Shown: positions 34,209-44,860 of the stretch, one piece after another
How the letters are laid out: every line of letters begins with the position of its first letter
How positions within the stretch are numbered: the first letter of the stretch is position 1
From: Shewanella mangrovi
GTDB taxonomy: Bacteria > Pseudomonadota > Gammaproteobacteria > Enterobacterales > Shewanellaceae
Length of the DNA: 64,000 bases
Direction: 5' to 3'
Assembly: GCF_000753795.1 (NCBI RefSeq)
Contig: NZ_JPEO01000001.1
Span: forward strand, 248,001 to 312,000
Translations under genes and position numbers: made by a program
Notes under the pieces: generated by a model
The model's database searches: none
What the model saw: the letters and a program-made list of their open reading frames with translations, nothing else
Told to the model about the DNA's origin: nothing

Positions 34209-36113
34209 ATGAAGTGGTTGATGAACAGGTTCGATGATATTTCGGTAACGTACAAATTACATACAGGCTTTGGCATCGTATTGCTATTAATGCTGCTGGT
34301 GGCATTTGTGGGTTACCAAACTAATGTGTCACTCAATCATAGTAGTGAACGTCTTAACGCCATTGCCGGGCTGGATAAAAGCTTGCTGCAGGCCAAGCTC
34401 TATCGCATTGAGTTTATGGCAAGCGGTGATGAAAAGCTGGTGAATCAACTGAAGCAGATCAGTACCGATGCCAAGTCTGAGCTAGCGCTGCAAGGTAAAG
34501 AGTTTACTAACGCGGCCGATCAGCAACAAATTGCCGAAGCGATCCAACTGCTGGACAGTTACGAGCAGGCTATTATGTTGTTTTCACAACAGTATCAGCA
34601 AAAACGTGCGTTAATGGCAAACGGTCCGAAAATAGGTAAGCGCTTGGTGGATACCTATGCGGAGCTGGTCGATCGCGTCAATGAACAAGCGCAGCAAACG
34701 CAAAATCACCAGTTGATGCAGCAATCTATGGCGGTCAGTCAACAGATGACCATGCTGCGTTATTACATTCGTGGTTATGTTTACGATGATTCAAGTGCCA
34801 ATCTCAATACCGCCAAAAATGCTATCAGCCAATTGCGTGGCGAAGTCTCTCAACTTACGGGATTTGACACTGCAGCCGCCATGGATGTGCTGAATCGTTA
34901 TGATGACGAGCTCGAAGCGCTGGTGGTGGTGAATCAGCGTCTGAACGATGCATCCGCGCAGCTAGGCGATGCTGCGCAGCAGTTGATGCAACACATTCGT
35001 ACACTGGTGTCTCATATGCAGCAGGAACGACAAAGCAGCAAGAATGCTAAACAGCAATTGATGATTGGCATTATTTTGATGGCCTGTGTTATCGGTGTAT
35101 TTGCGGCGCTATTTATCGGCCGTAAGATCACTGTGCCATTGCAACTGACGGTTACTGTTGCACAAGCAATTGCCCAAGGCGATCTATCGCAGCAAGTCGA
35201 CTCGAAACGCTCCGATGAGCTGGGGGATTTACTGCGCGCAATAGGTGAGATGAATCGCACCCTTAAGCAGGTGTTAGGGCAGATTGAATCGTCAGTCGAG
35301 CAAGTAACAGGTGCTGCTGGACAGCTCTCTGCGGCTACCGAGCAAAACAGTGTTGGTATGCAGGAGCAGCGCAGCCAGACCGATCAGGTGGCGACGGCGG
35401 TGAATCAGATGACGGCATCTGTGCAGGAGGTGGCCGACAACGCCGAGCAAGCCTCACATGCGGCGCAAATAGCCGATGAGAAAACCACGGCGGGCGACGA
35501 GATGGTGAACAAGGCGATTCGTCAAATCGAATTGTTGGCCAACGGCTTAGATCAAACGTCGATGGCGATGGAAAAATTGCGCACAGATACCGAGCAAATT
35601 GATGCAGTATTGGACGTGATTAAGTCGGTATCGGAACAAACCAATCTATTGGCGCTTAATGCCGCAATTGAAGCGGCGCGCGCAGGTGAAGCTGGCCGCG
35701 GCTTTGCGGTTGTGGCGGATGAGGTGCGCAGTCTTGCCAGTCGCACTCAAAGCTCTGCCGTAGAAATTGAAAAACTGATTACCAACTTACAGAGCGGTAG
35801 TCAGGAGTCAATGAGTCGTATGCAGCAGAGTATGACGCAATGTGGTGATGCTGTGGCGATGTCGCGTAGTGCTGGCGGCATGCTAAAAGAGATCACCCAA
35901 GCGGTGTCAACAATTCAGGATATGAACCATCAAATTGCTGCAGCGTCAGAAGAGCAGTCAGCCGTAGCAGAAGAGATCAACCGCAGCGTGATCCGCGTAC
36001 GGGATATTGCCGAAGAGTCGGCTGCTGCCTCGAATGATATTGCCCATTCTTCAGAGAACTTGGCTGGGCTTGGTGGGCAACTAAAAGGGTTGATTGGTCG
36101 CTTTTCGCTGTGA
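34209..36113 (+). CDS. Methyl-accepting chemotaxis protein
   Basis: A 634-residue chemoreceptor. Residues 18-38 ([20 protein letters not shown]) and about 283-305 ([20 protein letters not shown]) are membrane spans that enclose a roughly 245-residue helical periplasmic sensor domain. A HAMP linker ([20 protein letters not shown]) and the signalling domain follow; its hairpin tip with [20 protein letters not shown] lies near 485-505. RBS GGAG at 34197-34200 supports the ATG at 34209. No C-terminal CheR pentapeptide is seen (it ends GRFSL). Ligand unknown. Another receptor lies downstream behind a terminator. Confidence 0.95.
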   Translation: MKWLMNRFDDISVTYKLHTGFGIVLLLMLLVAFVGYQTNVSLNHSSERLNAIAGLDKSLLQAKLYRIEFMASGDEKLVNQLKQISTDAKSELALQGKEFTNAADQQQIAEAIQLLDSYEQAIMLFSQQYQQKRALMANGPKIGKRLVDTYAELVDRVNEQAQQTQNHQLMQQSMAVSQQMTMLRYYIRGYVYDDSSANLNTAKNAISQLRGEVSQLTGFDTAAAMDVLNRYDDELEALVVVNQRLNDASAQLGDAAQQLMQHIRTLVSHMQQERQSSKNAKQQLMIGIILMACVIGVFAALFIGRKITVPLQLTVTVAQAIAQGDLSQQVDSKRSDELGDLLRAIGEMNRTLKQVLGQIESSVEQVTGAAGQLSAATEQNSVGMQEQRSQTDQVATAVNQMTASVQEVADNAEQASHAAQIADEKTTAGDEMVNKAIRQIELLANGLDQTSMAMEKLRTDTEQIDAVLDVIKSVSEQTNLLALNAAIEAARAGEAGRGFAVVADEVRSLASRTQSSAVEIEKLITNLQSGSQESMSRMQQSMTQCGDAVAMSRSAGGMLKEITQAVSTIQDMNHQIAAASEEQSAVAEEINRSVIRVRDIAEESAAASNDIAHSSENLAGLGGQLKGLIGRFSL

Positions 36114-36172
36114 CCGCCGACCGGGACTACGATGACCTGAGTTAAATAATCGTTGTCACTAATTAACTTCAT

Positions 36173-36202
36173 AAAAAGGAAGCAGTTAAGCTTCCTTTTT
36201 TT
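36173..36202 (+). terminator. Intrinsic terminator after the first chemoreceptor gene
   Basis: AAGGAAGC and GCTTCCTT pair around AGTTAA and are followed by T7, 63 bases past the stop codon. Confidence 0.9.
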
Positions 36203-36266
36203 ATTCTGCTAACGCGCCTAATTCCACCTATGCTTAGAAATATCGACATGCATTGGGTGAATAAAT

Positions 36267-37895
36267 ATGGTGCTTCGTAATTTGAGTGTTGGGAAAAAAA
36301 TCTGGGGCAGTTTCGCGCTTGTTTTTATTATCTTCGTTGCTATCAGCGTGGTGATGAGTGTCAGTCTCTCCAAGCTTGAAGCAAACGTAGAAACTATCAG
36401 TACTGAGAGTTTACCATCGATCAGCACACTGAAAACGATTCAAGTGATCTTAACTGATATTCGTAAAGATGAGTTTTCACTCATCCCCAATGCAAAGGAT
36501 TCGCGACTGGGAGAATGGTTAACGGACTTAGAGCAAAAGCGAGGATTATTAACCGCGAAAATCCAAGACTATGAAGCCTTGTCGCTCTCGGCTGCCGAGC
36601 AGCAGGCATTAGCCAATTTTAAACAAGACTGGCAGAGTTACCGCACCGCAACAGCGCAATATAATCAATATCTTGCCGATGGAAACTTGCAGCGTGCCAA
36701 CGAGGTGGTGTTAAACAGCTTTGGGCAATATGTGTCGGCGATTGAGAGTCTAAATGATGCGGTGAAAGTCAATGAAGTCGCAATCACCGACATTGAGCAA
36801 ACCGTAAAACAACGACTAACGACTACCTCTTGGGTTGCTGGTGTTGGGGGACTATTGGTGGTGGTGGTCATCATTGTTGCCTCAATGGGGTTGATTCACT
36901 CTATTCGCCAACCCGTGCAACATGCGCTGACACTGGCATCCGCCATCGCCAACGGTAAGCTCAATAATGTGCTGGACGATAACAGCCTAAGCCAAGATGA
37001 ACTCGGCAGCTTATTAAGGCAGATTGGTCGCATGCAGACTAATCTCAACGACTTAGTCACAGAGGTGAATGATGCGACCATTCAACTGACCTCTGCGGTG
37101 GAGGAGGTGAGTGCTATCTCCTCGCAAACCGCTGCCGGAATGCAAAGCCAACAGTTGGAATTAAGCTCGGTGGCGTCAGCTATGACTGAGATGCAAGCCG
37201 CGGTTGCGGAAGTGGCTCAAAATACCGAGCAAGCGGCCGATGCGGCTAACGGGTCTTCGGGGATGGCACAGCAAGGCAGCCGTACCTTGAACCAAATGAT
37301 TGATGTTATTTCCAATGTTTCGGCCACTATTGATGAATCGGGACGACTGGCGACTGAGTTAGAAAACAGCTCTAATGATATCAATATGGTCGTGGATGTT
37401 ATTGGCGGCATCGCTGAGCAAACTAACTTGCTGGCGCTGAATGCCGCGATTGAAGCAGCGCGCGCTGGCGAGCAGGGGCGTGGTTTTGCGGTGGTTGCCG
37501 ATGAGGTACGGTCATTGGCACAGCGTACTCAGGAATCCACCAAACAGATCGTCGATATTGTTGAGCAACTGCAGCAAAAATCGAAACTGATGGGGCGCTC
37601 CAGTGAACAGTGTCGCGACGGCATTGTGGCCTGTGTTGATCAAGCACAGCATGCCTCAACGCAGATTGGTGAAATTGAACAATCGGTCAATGATATTGCC
37701 AATATGAGTACCCAAATTGCCACCGCCTGTAGTGAACAAAATGCCGTTTCTGAAGATCTGAATCGCAGCGTGGAACAGATTAATGCTGCTTCTAACGAGA
37801 TGGCTGAGGGCGCATCACAAACGGCGATTGCCTGTGGTGAAATCAGTAAGTTGGCACATGGATTAAAAGACCGTTTGGCCAAATTTGAGCTGTAA
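36267..37895 (+). CDS. Methyl-accepting chemotaxis protein
   Basis: A 542-residue chemoreceptor of the four-helix-bundle class. Spans are at about residues 11-33 ([20 protein letters not shown]) and 190-212 ([20 protein letters not shown]), enclosing a sensor domain of about 155 residues ([37 protein letters not shown]). HAMP and signalling domain follow with the tip [20 protein letters not shown] near 395-415. No strong RBS is visible before the ATG (AATAAAT). It ends LAKFEL without a CheR tether. A terminator separates it from the preceding receptor, so it has its own promoter. Confidence 0.95.
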   Translation: MVLRNLSVGKKIWGSFALVFIIFVAISVVMSVSLSKLEANVETISTESLPSISTLKTIQVILTDIRKDEFSLIPNAKDSRLGEWLTDLEQKRGLLTAKIQDYEALSLSAAEQQALANFKQDWQSYRTATAQYNQYLADGNLQRANEVVLNSFGQYVSAIESLNDAVKVNEVAITDIEQTVKQRLTTTSWVAGVGGLLVVVVIIVASMGLIHSIRQPVQHALTLASAIANGKLNNVLDDNSLSQDELGSLLRQIGRMQTNLNDLVTEVNDATIQLTSAVEEVSAISSQTAAGMQSQQLELSSVASAMTEMQAAVAEVAQNTEQAADAANGSSGMAQQGSRTLNQMIDVISNVSATIDESGRLATELENSSNDINMVVDVIGGIAEQTNLLALNAAIEAARAGEQGRGFAVVADEVRSLAQRTQESTKQIVDIVEQLQQKSKLMGRSSEQCRDGIVACVDQAQHASTQIGEIEQSVNDIANMSTQIATACSEQNAVSEDLNRSVEQINAASNEMAEGASQTAIACGEISKLAHGLKDRLAKFEL

Positions 37896-37940
37896 GCATT
37901 AGCCTATTTTGCATGCTCGAAACGTGAATTAGCGCGTTAA

Positions 37941-37969
37941 AAAAGGGGAACTCATTGAGTTCCCCTTTT
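37941..37969. terminator. Bidirectional intrinsic terminator
   Basis: AAAAGGGGAACTCA faces TGAGTTCCCCTTTT as an almost perfect dyad, between the chemoreceptor stop at 37895 and the convergent gene ending at 37979. A and T flanks allow termination on both strands. Confidence 0.9.
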
Positions 37970-37978
37970 GATGCCAGT

Positions 37979-38545
37979 TTAGTTATTCAGCAGCAGGTCA
38001 ACCAAGGACACTATCACGAAGGTCTTTGGGTCATAAACAACGGTATAACCCTGGTAGTAGCCCACATCGCAGCCTCGGGGCAGGTCAGTTAAGCGATGCA
38101 CCAACGTTTGCGGAGCAGGCGTGATATAAGGGCGATATCTGTCTGGAATCACTTCACCTTGGTTGAACTTAGGACGACGGTGGCGATCGACCTTGCCGAG
38201 AATGCGATGATAGTGTTTTTGCATCACATGTTTATTGTGAGTGCTGAGGGCGTAGGCAGCATTAGAGTGGGGATTGGCACGTTCCAGCGCCATCGGCTGT
38301 TTGCCGTTCCCTTTATCTTTATCCTTGAATTTATGCTTATCTTTGTCGTTGCCTTTGCCGCGATTATCGTATTCCTGGCGTTGCTGCTGATCGCCATAGG
38401 ATTTATGTTCGTTTGCCTTCCCTTTGTCCGCATGACCTTTGTTTTGATGTTGCTCTTGCGGCGCCGCTTGGGCGGCATTGATGATCGTGTTACCGAACAA
38501 CAATACGGCAGTTGTACAGGCAATAGAAAATATGGATTTGTTCAT
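37979..38545 (-). CDS. Exported RcnB/CigR-like protein with charged low-complexity region
   Basis: A 188-residue protein with a signal peptide (residues 1-25, MNKSIFSIACTTAVLLFGNT to AAQA). Residues 30-100 are a very charged Lys/Gly/Asp/Gln-rich stretch (KGNDKDKHKFKDKDKGNGKQ). The C-terminal part, from about residue 130, has FNQGEVIPDRYR, a Pro-rich linker, LPRGCDVGYYQGYTVVYDPK and a terminal hydrophobic helix (TFVIVSLVDLLL), which fits the RcnB/DUF1236/CigR type of periplasmic protein. RcnB in E. coli modulates nickel and cobalt homeostasis, but this one is too diverged to claim that. The ATG at 38545 is chosen because AAGGA lies eight bases before it; an ATG 219 bases upstream is out of context. 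Confidence 0.7.
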   Translation of the reverse strand: MNKSIFSIACTTAVLLFGNTIINAAQAAPQEQHQNKGHADKGKANEHKSYGDQQQRQEYDNRGKGNDKDKHKFKDKDKGNGKQPMALERANPHSNAAYALSTHNKHVMQKHYHRILGKVDRHRRPKFNQGEVIPDRYRPYITPAPQTLVHRLTDLPRGCDVGYYQGYTVVYDPKTFVIVSLVDLLLNN

Positions 38546-38771
38546 AGGGCTATCCTTAAGCGTCGTGCGTTTGTGGCGACAGTCGCAATGCCAAACAAAC
38601 GAGCTGCACATGGTGTTAACTAGCATAGTCAATGCTGGTGCCAGATGCTTGAATGCTAACAGTATGTAATTGATATTACCCACGCTAGCTGAAGGAAAGC
38701 TGACAGAAAGGTGATTAAGGCGTCTGCGCAGACAACTGAATGCTATTGCAAACAGACGCCACAAAGGCTGG

Positions 38772-38987
38772 CTATAAGTTCTCGAACTTGCTTTTTAAGT
38801 CGTAACCTTCGTCCGTCACAATTCGCTCCAAGGTCACCAGACGCTGCTTCATATCGCTCAGCTCTTGACGCAGTTGATTGATCTCTTCTTCGGCGACCAA
38901 TGCACCCTTGTGTTCCAGATAGGTGTTGGCAATCTTATAAACAATACCACAAACAATGGCGACAACTGCCACTTCAAACGGACCCAT
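38772..38987 (-). CDS. PspB-like small membrane protein
   Basis: A 71-residue protein with one span at about residues 5-22 (EVAVVAIVCGIVYKIANTYL), then a coiled coil (EEEINQLRQELSDMKQRLVT, LERIVTDE). The layout and the LERIVTDE ending match PspB, a phage-shock envelope sensor that normally sits beside PspC and PspA. Neither is in the window, so this is a lone PspB-like paralogue. An RBS AGGGAGAG at 38993-39000 precedes the ATG. A role in envelope stress is likely only by analogy. Confidence 0.75.
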   Translation of the reverse strand: MGPFEVAVVAIVCGIVYKIANTYLEHKGALVAEEEINQLRQELSDMKQRLVTLERIVTDEGYDLKSKFENL

Positions 38988-39204
38988 GAGACTCTCTCCC
39001 TGATAAATAACAAAACTGAAGACAATGTATCGTTGTTACTCAATCTAGCAAGTGTAGTGCCAATAAATTATTCTTTAAAAATCATAGTATTGTTAATAAA
39101 TGATTTTTTGCTATTCGCTATTCTGACCGAAAAGTTGTACTTATCGCTACTGTTTTTACGCGAACCTCGAGTAAGTACGCTTAGCGCACTTACTCGACGA
39201 TGGA

Positions 39205-40878
39205 CTAACCCCAGGCATTGATTTTGGCTTGGATCGCTTTCAGGTTAGTGCGCACCGCCGCAACTTTGTCGTGCATCGCGGCTAAGACTTGCTGCTGGCG
39301 TTGGTGATTGCGGCGGCTGTAGATATAACTGTGCAGCATCAAATAGAGGTTGAATACGCCAAATATCAACAGTGGTAAGCATTTCACAAACCAGCGTTGC
39401 TGGTATAAATGGGCGGTCACACTGTTATAGGTCAGATCCAGCAATGGGAACAGCGGCGCGCGAAAATCGCTGTAGGTCCAAGCGGCGAAAAAGATCGCCA
39501 GTACCCACCATAATCCTTGGCCAGTAAATCCGCCGAAACCAGCAAAAGTACGTGGAGAGTATTCACGGTTCTTGGTGATATTGATGCCACATTCACGGTT
39601 GTATTGTTTTGTGTCGCCAATGTTGACGTCACTGTAGCTAAAGTAGACCCAATCGCCGACATCAAGGTCGCCCAACACTTCTTCGCTAAATTGCCAGGTA
39701 ATTCTGCTGCCATCTTCACTCAGCATTTCTACTTCACCGCTGATACCGGTATCGCGATTTCGGTCGGTGCGGGTACTCGTGCTTGAGGTGCTGTGGCTAT
39801 AACGACTGCCGTAATAATGATCGGTGGTGGTGGTCGAGGTGGTGGTGATCGACACATCTGAAACGTCAGATTCGACCTCTTTGCTGAGCACTTTGGCCAT
39901 AAAACAGCGGATGGCGACAGTGCCATGTTGATCGGCACTCATCACGTTTTTGTGGATGTAAGCTTCTTTATATTTGAGACCATATTCACGCATCAACTCG
40001 GTCTCTTGTTCAACGATGCTACTTAGGTTGTCGCGCTGCGCTTGCTGATCTACACCACAGCTTACGCAATAATTAACCGCCTGCGGAATGCGGCTGTTAC
40101 AGCTAAAACAGATAACATCGCTGGCTTGATTTGGCCGCTGTTGTAGGTGATAACCCAAATCTTCGCGGCTGATACTGAGCAGCTGTTGCATACTTTGTTT
40201 GAGCACAGTAAAGCGATGTTGGCCGGCCTCGTACTTGGTCTGATTGCGTTTACGTTCGATCAGATAGCAAATAAGCGCCGCGATTGCCCCCGCGCCAATG
40301 GCATATTCAACAGGGCCTAGATTCAACCAAAAATACGCCACAGAGCTGATGGTAACCCACAGCCAAAACCATATTGATGCGGTTTTACGTGCCGGAGGAT
40401 CTAACTCCCGCCCGCGGATTGAGCGCTGCTGCGTCGGCAAATGGTTGATTACGCAAGGGGCCGTATTGTTGTGTTTGACCACCTTGCGTGCATCACTGTC
40501 GGCGATGCGATAAGCCAAGGTAAAGCTCGTTGGGTAGAGCACGGTGAGCACATCACCTTTTTGAATTGAATTAAAAAACTCATCCTCGGCCTCAATCGAG
40601 GTCGCCTCGATATTACCGTTTTCATCTTGCAGCTCAATCCACCAGTATCCATAGATCAAGTTATTGTTATTATTTACAAACTTACGTTTGTAATAGTAGG
40701 TGGAAACGACTTTGCCACTGACCACTCGTGCATTCGGATAGACGCTGCGCAGTTGTTGCATCACCTCCGGTGATACCTGCTCAATGCCTTTCACTTTAAG
40801 ACTGTCATTTGCGACGCTGTCGCCACAATGGCCGCAAAACTTATCATTACTAAAAATGGGTTGGTTGCAGTGTTGCAT
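39205..40878 (-). CDS. Membrane protein with zinc ribbons, unknown function
   Basis: A 557-residue protein, last gene of a three-gene minus-strand operon. The N-terminus looks like a zinc ribbon with one ligand changed (HCNQ...FCGHCG), and a second intact CxxC/CxxC ribbon is near residue 265 (CFSCNSRIPQAVNYCVSCG). Spans are near 165-205 (WFWLWVTISSVAYFWLNLG, YAIGAGAIAALICYLI) and near 455-520 (GLWWVLAIFFAAWTYSDF, LPLLIFGVFNLYLMLHSYIY). A Ser/Thr-rich stretch near 355-375 separates them. A soluble SH3-like region precedes the first spans. RBS GAGGAA lies before the ATG, which is eight bases after the upstream gene. I do not recognise a family. Confidence 0.75.
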   Translation of the reverse strand: MQHCNQPIFSNDKFCGHCGDSVANDSLKVKGIEQVSPEVMQQLRSVYPNARVVSGKVVSTYYYKRKFVNNNNNLIYGYWWIELQDENGNIEATSIEAEDEFFNSIQKGDVLTVLYPTSFTLAYRIADSDARKVVKHNNTAPCVINHLPTQQRSIRGRELDPPARKTASIWFWLWVTISSVAYFWLNLGPVEYAIGAGAIAALICYLIERKRNQTKYEAGQHRFTVLKQSMQQLLSISREDLGYHLQQRPNQASDVICFSCNSRIPQAVNYCVSCGVDQQAQRDNLSSIVEQETELMREYGLKYKEAYIHKNVMSADQHGTVAIRCFMAKVLSKEVESDVSDVSITTTSTTTTDHYYGSRYSHSTSSTSTRTDRNRDTGISGEVEMLSEDGSRITWQFSEEVLGDLDVGDWVYFSYSDVNIGDTKQYNRECGINITKNREYSPRTFAGFGGFTGQGLWWVLAIFFAAWTYSDFRAPLFPLLDLTYNSVTAHLYQQRWFVKCLPLLIFGVFNLYLMLHSYIYSRRNHQRQQQVLAAMHDKVAAVRTNLKAIQAKINAWG

Positions 40879-40886
40879 GTTATTCC

Positions 40887-43211
40887 TCAGCCCAAGGGAG
40901 TTAATTCAATTGAAAGTTGTTGTGCACCAGCATCTAAGGTGTGCCAGCTGCGGTAAGTTTGATAACCGGGAGCGGTCACCTGAATATCGTAATTGCCTGG
41001 TTTCAGTGTCATGCCCTGTTGGAAACGTGGGCCAATATTCATGATGCGAATTACTGCATCGTTGGCATCACAGTTCACTTGCAGCGTGGTTTGCTGCTTG
41101 ATGAGTTGCTCGGCTTTGCGGCGCACATCACTGCTGTCGAGTAATTGCTGGGTGATGTCCAGCTTGGCGAGCGCATGCGCTAACGGGGAAAAATGCTGGT
41201 AGATGTGGCTGTACTGTTCAAAGGTCAATCCCAACGGGTGTAGCAGCGGCTGCACATGTAGCGTCCAGCGCAGAGCATAGGAAAATAGCGGATTGCTGGA
41301 CTCAGTCACCTTGCCAAGGAAGTAGTTTACTGGGCTGTCGCTTCGTGCTGTGTAGCGATTATGTACCAGCAGCGGTGGCAAGCTGATGAGTAGTAACAGC
41401 GGCAAAAACTTAAGCGATGTCATGGTGATACGCTTCACTTTAGTACGTTCGCTGGCATTATCGCTGGGCTTGATAAACAGCTCGGCGGTTTTCAGCGGTA
41501 GTTTTAGCAGCGTCATACAGATCAAAAACAGGCTGAGCGACATTGAAATCGGCGGAATGATGACCGAGCGCAACGCTTGCTTGCCATGTTCGGCGTACTT
41601 GCCGCCATCGGCAAATTCTTGCTCAGCTTCTTTCAACATCGCCAGATATTGCGTGGTGCGCTTTTGAATATTGGGCTCCAGCACATACTGTTTAAAGTTG
41701 GCTTGGTTCCAATCGGCGTGAATATTGTCGACGTAGAGATCGCCCATGCGCGCGGCAATCTTGCGTTGTACCGACGGGTGTAACTGGAACTGCTGCCAGG
41801 TTAAGTTGATTGGCAGCGACAGTCCGCGTTTGGCCATCTCATTACGCCAACGTTGGTCAGCTTCCTGTTTCACCTTGCTGGCAACCGCTGTGTAAAAGCT
41901 CTGACGGTCTGCTATTTGCCAGTTTTCGGCTAAGGTCAAACCCTGCTTGTTAAAATGTTGGCGCAGTAAGACTTGGGTATGGTCATGGATACGAAAATCG
42001 CTAAATTGGCTAATGCCGTAGGGATAGCCAGTTTGTTGTTCAAACAAGGCTTGAAACTTGGGCAGCGCTAAAAATTTTTCACGATAAAAATCGGGATCGT
42101 CAGTGTATTTATAGCGTTTATCTTTGAAGCCGCCATCGCCGCCCGTTGCTGCGCTTAAGGCTTGCATGGCGGTATAAATACCACCGGTAAGCACCCCCAT
42201 GATGGCGCTGTTGGTAACGTTTTCAGTCGTGCTGATGTCTTCCACTATCAACCAGTAATCTGGCTCAATATAACCGAGCCCGGCTTTACTCACTTCGGTT
42301 TTATAGCGCGCATCTAAGCGGGTGATGCATTCTGCTCGGCGTTCGCGTTCAGAATATTTATCGTAGCGCTTTTGGCATTTGCCCTTGGCTTCAAAGTAGT
42401 CATAAATCTTCGGTCCATATTTCTGCGCTCTAGCTTCTGCTTTGGCAATTTGTGCCTTTTGCGCTTGTTGGTATTGTTGCCAACCACTGTTAATTTGCTG
42501 CTCTACCTGCTGCCAATAGCCCTGTTCGCGCTTGGGAATATCCGCCAGCGTTTGGTTGTAGCGGTTTGAACCCTCGGCATATTGCTGATAGCTGCGTGAT
42601 AGCTCCTGATAGAGCTGACCGTAATCTTGGTAGCTTTGTTCAAACTGCGCATAGGCACGCTTTTGCACAAAGTTAGCGATAATGCGTTCTTTATACTGGT
42701 CGAGATTGCTGGCGAGATTGTGATCGCCGTATGCCATGCCGCCAAACAGCGCCAGAAAGGTGAGATTTTCAGAAGAGTGCAGTTCCTGCGGGTCGTAATT
42801 GAGCCCGGAAATTTCCACTGCGTTGGCCGCGAGTGCATCGCGCAAGGCAGCACTGAGCGTGGCAAATTGGCGCTGTTCTGCGGAAGAAGGCCGCACCAAC
42901 AGTTTTTCCACCAGATACTTTTGGCCAAAGAATACGCTGGGCCATACCACTAATGTCAGCAGCACTAAGCTGAGCACACCGCGCATTGCTGTGCGAAAGC
43001 AGCGTGCAGGCAGTAAATCGGCCAGTAACAAACTGACGCCAATGCCAGAAATCGTGCGGCCATAAATCTCTAAGTGTTCTAGCTGTTCTGGTTTCGGAGT
43101 ACCTAAACCAATCAGCGATACCAGTTGCGCATTAAAAATGGCTTCCGGTAGCAGGTAAACAGCGCTCATCAGCACAAATAAAATGCGCCAGTAACGGGGT
43201 TTTATCTTCAT
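40887..43211 (-). CDS. Large membrane protein with C-terminal PEGA domain, unknown function
   Basis: A 774-residue protein. Three N-terminal spans (residues 9-31, 52-68 and 78-95) precede a large domain at about 105-540 that is rich in Gln, Tyr and Lys with probable coiled coil (QQVEQQINSGWQQYQQAQKA). Two spans follow near 550-575 (IIPPISMSLSLFLICMTLLK) and 598-618 (LKFLPLLLLISLPPLLV). The tail from about 705 is a PEGA domain (GMTLKPGNYDIQVTAPGYQT), a surface or cell-wall-associated fold. It is middle gene of the operon, 12 bases after the GDPD-like gene and 8 before the zinc-ribbon gene. The function is unknown; the companion genes point to the cell envelope. Confidence 0.75.
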   Translation of the reverse strand: MKIKPRYWRILFVLMSAVYLLPEAIFNAQLVSLIGLGTPKPEQLEHLEIYGRTISGIGVSLLLADLLPARCFRTAMRGVLSLVLLTLVVWPSVFFGQKYLVEKLLVRPSSAEQRQFATLSAALRDALAANAVEISGLNYDPQELHSSENLTFLALFGGMAYGDHNLASNLDQYKERIIANFVQKRAYAQFEQSYQDYGQLYQELSRSYQQYAEGSNRYNQTLADIPKREQGYWQQVEQQINSGWQQYQQAQKAQIAKAEARAQKYGPKIYDYFEAKGKCQKRYDKYSERERRAECITRLDARYKTEVSKAGLGYIEPDYWLIVEDISTTENVTNSAIMGVLTGGIYTAMQALSAATGGDGGFKDKRYKYTDDPDFYREKFLALPKFQALFEQQTGYPYGISQFSDFRIHDHTQVLLRQHFNKQGLTLAENWQIADRQSFYTAVASKVKQEADQRWRNEMAKRGLSLPINLTWQQFQLHPSVQRKIAARMGDLYVDNIHADWNQANFKQYVLEPNIQKRTTQYLAMLKEAEQEFADGGKYAEHGKQALRSVIIPPISMSLSLFLICMTLLKLPLKTAELFIKPSDNASERTKVKRITMTSLKFLPLLLLISLPPLLVHNRYTARSDSPVNYFLGKVTESSNPLFSYALRWTLHVQPLLHPLGLTFEQYSHIYQHFSPLAHALAKLDITQQLLDSSDVRRKAEQLIKQQTTLQVNCDANDAVIRIMNIGPRFQQGMTLKPGNYDIQVTAPGYQTYRSWHTLDAGAQQLSIELTPLG

Positions 43212-43223
43212 CAGCGTATGGGA

Positions 43224-44639
43224 TTAGTCTTGTTGTTTTTGGCGGATCTCAATTTGAATGGCATCAGCAGGGGTTAAATCAACCTCAGTTTGCTGCTGTT
43301 TAGGTCCTGCATGGGTATCGAGAAACACCGGAATGTAGGTATTTTGTCCGGGAATATCGACCGGGCCTGCTTGCTGGCTGCCAAATGATTTCAAGCTGCC
43401 ATCAATCGTAGGGTAGAGGTGTTGTGGAAAATACGTCGTTAACAGTGATAGCCTTTGCAAATCAAGGTCCTGTGGCAATTGCGCCATCTGCTTCGTCAGT
43501 TCGCTACTGCCCTGATAGGCTTGCATTGGTGGTAAGTTATAACGGCGGCAGAAACCATACTGAGTGTCGTCGATGATGGCGTAATCGGGGCGCTGCGACT
43601 GAGGTAGCTTGCTCAACAAGTTGGCGTGAAATGACTGTCCATTAACCGTATAGCTTGCTAATGGCACACCATTGGCGCGGGCTAAACGGGTTAAACGCGC
43701 CGATTCCTTGGCGTACTGGCGAATATCCACCACTAAACCGAAGTTACGTTGCAGTTTGCGTTTGAGTTGTGCAAATCCCTTGGGGTTGTCGTAGCGGCGC
43801 TCGCGATAATGGCGCGTGCCGAAATCTTCAAAATCCTCAATCAATGACTTATTGCGTTCATACAGCGGATCATTGCCTGCGCCACGTTGCATATCGTGAG
43901 ATAATTGCTGCAATGAAGCCAACGCTGGGCGCTGAATGAAATACAGCGGCACGGTATCGTTGATATTCCGCATTTTGCTCAGCGTGTCGAGTTCGAGGCT
44001 GGAATAAAAGTATTGTCCTTCACCAAGCGTTTTGAACGCGAGGTAGTCCAACATTTCTATGGCGTTCTTACCTGCACGCCCTTTGATCTCAATGTTCAAC
44101 TGTTGCCCGTGTCTGGCGCTAAGACGGAAAGCTTTCGCCAGTGCCAAAAAACTTGGCGGTACGGTGTTGGTTAATTGGCCTGTATCAAGATTGCGCTCAC
44201 GCAGATAGCCCCATTGCTTTTTGTAATTGATGTTGGCAATTTTTCGACGTTGGTTATCCACTGTGCCATCGGCGCGGCCGGTGGCTTTATCGTGGTGAAT
44301 TACCCAGACATCATCGTTGGTCAGGCGTACGTCAATCTCAACCACACGAAATTGATTATCGAGTGCATCAATCACGGCATTAATGGAGTTCTCGTTATAA
44401 CGGATTGAGCCGCGATGCGCTTGCAATTGCATGCCACCACAGGCGTTGTCCCCCATATAGTTGATATTACCGAGTGGTGTACGATGGAACCCGCGTGCAG
44501 CAAAGGCCTGCTGCAGTGCTGTTTGTTCAGGATCTGGTTTTAAATCTTCTGTCGGTTTTGACGTCGATTGGCAGCCAGATAGCAATAATCCGGCTGAAAC
44601 TATCAAGGTTACAGCACTTTTATGTAAATTTAATTGCAC
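43224..44639 (-). CDS. Glycerophosphodiester phosphodiesterase-like lipoprotein
   Basis: A 471-residue lipoprotein: signal peptide with lipobox LSGC (MQLNLHKSAVTLIVSAGLLL SGC split here for length). From residue 75 a GDPD fold is seen: LQAHRGSIRYNENSINAVID, then VVEIDVRLTNDDVWVIHHDK, and later LNIEIKGRAGKNAI, a TIM-barrel signature with the HR, ENS, EID and HD residues of the active site. GDPDs hydrolyse glycerophosphodiesters from phospholipids; the long C-terminal extension of about 130 residues is not part of the usual domain. First gene of the operon with the PEGA and zinc-ribbon proteins. Substrate unknown. Confidence 0.85.
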   Translation of the reverse strand: MQLNLHKSAVTLIVSAGLLLSGCQSTSKPTEDLKPDPEQTALQQAFAARGFHRTPLGNINYMGDNACGGMQLQAHRGSIRYNENSINAVIDALDNQFRVVEIDVRLTNDDVWVIHHDKATGRADGTVDNQRRKIANINYKKQWGYLRERNLDTGQLTNTVPPSFLALAKAFRLSARHGQQLNIEIKGRAGKNAIEMLDYLAFKTLGEGQYFYSSLELDTLSKMRNINDTVPLYFIQRPALASLQQLSHDMQRGAGNDPLYERNKSLIEDFEDFGTRHYRERRYDNPKGFAQLKRKLQRNFGLVVDIRQYAKESARLTRLARANGVPLASYTVNGQSFHANLLSKLPQSQRPDYAIIDDTQYGFCRRYNLPPMQAYQGSSELTKQMAQLPQDLDLQRLSLLTTYFPQHLYPTIDGSLKSFGSQQAGPVDIPGQNTYIPVFLDTHAGPKQQQTEVDLTPADAIQIEIRQKQQD

Positions 44640-44860
44640 GTGGGATACTGTTTTGTGTAGTTATCTTATTGATTAAATTCAATGTTATTTTGATGCTTTA
44701 TGACAATCAACCTTTTTGAAACATTATCTGTACTTTTATTTGCTAATTGTGAGTTTTTGCCGCAATTCTGTGCGGTTTGATAGCTATATATGCGACTGGT
44801 AATGTTAGCGCTTTACCGTTAACCTGCGCCTTAATAGAGCGTTGTCACTGTGGATTGGGA

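Noticed and set aside
38096..38623. 175-codon plus-strand frame opposite the RcnB/CigR-like gene
   Set aside because: Its hydrophobic look arises from the reverse reading of the Lys/Asp-rich stretch; no RBS, and the minus-strand protein has a signal peptide, RBS and terminator.
44640..44860. Possible cobalamin riboswitch before the BtuF-like gene
   Set aside because: The B12-box consensus (GCCACTG with the preceding conserved loops) is not present; the AT-rich leader has no match in order.
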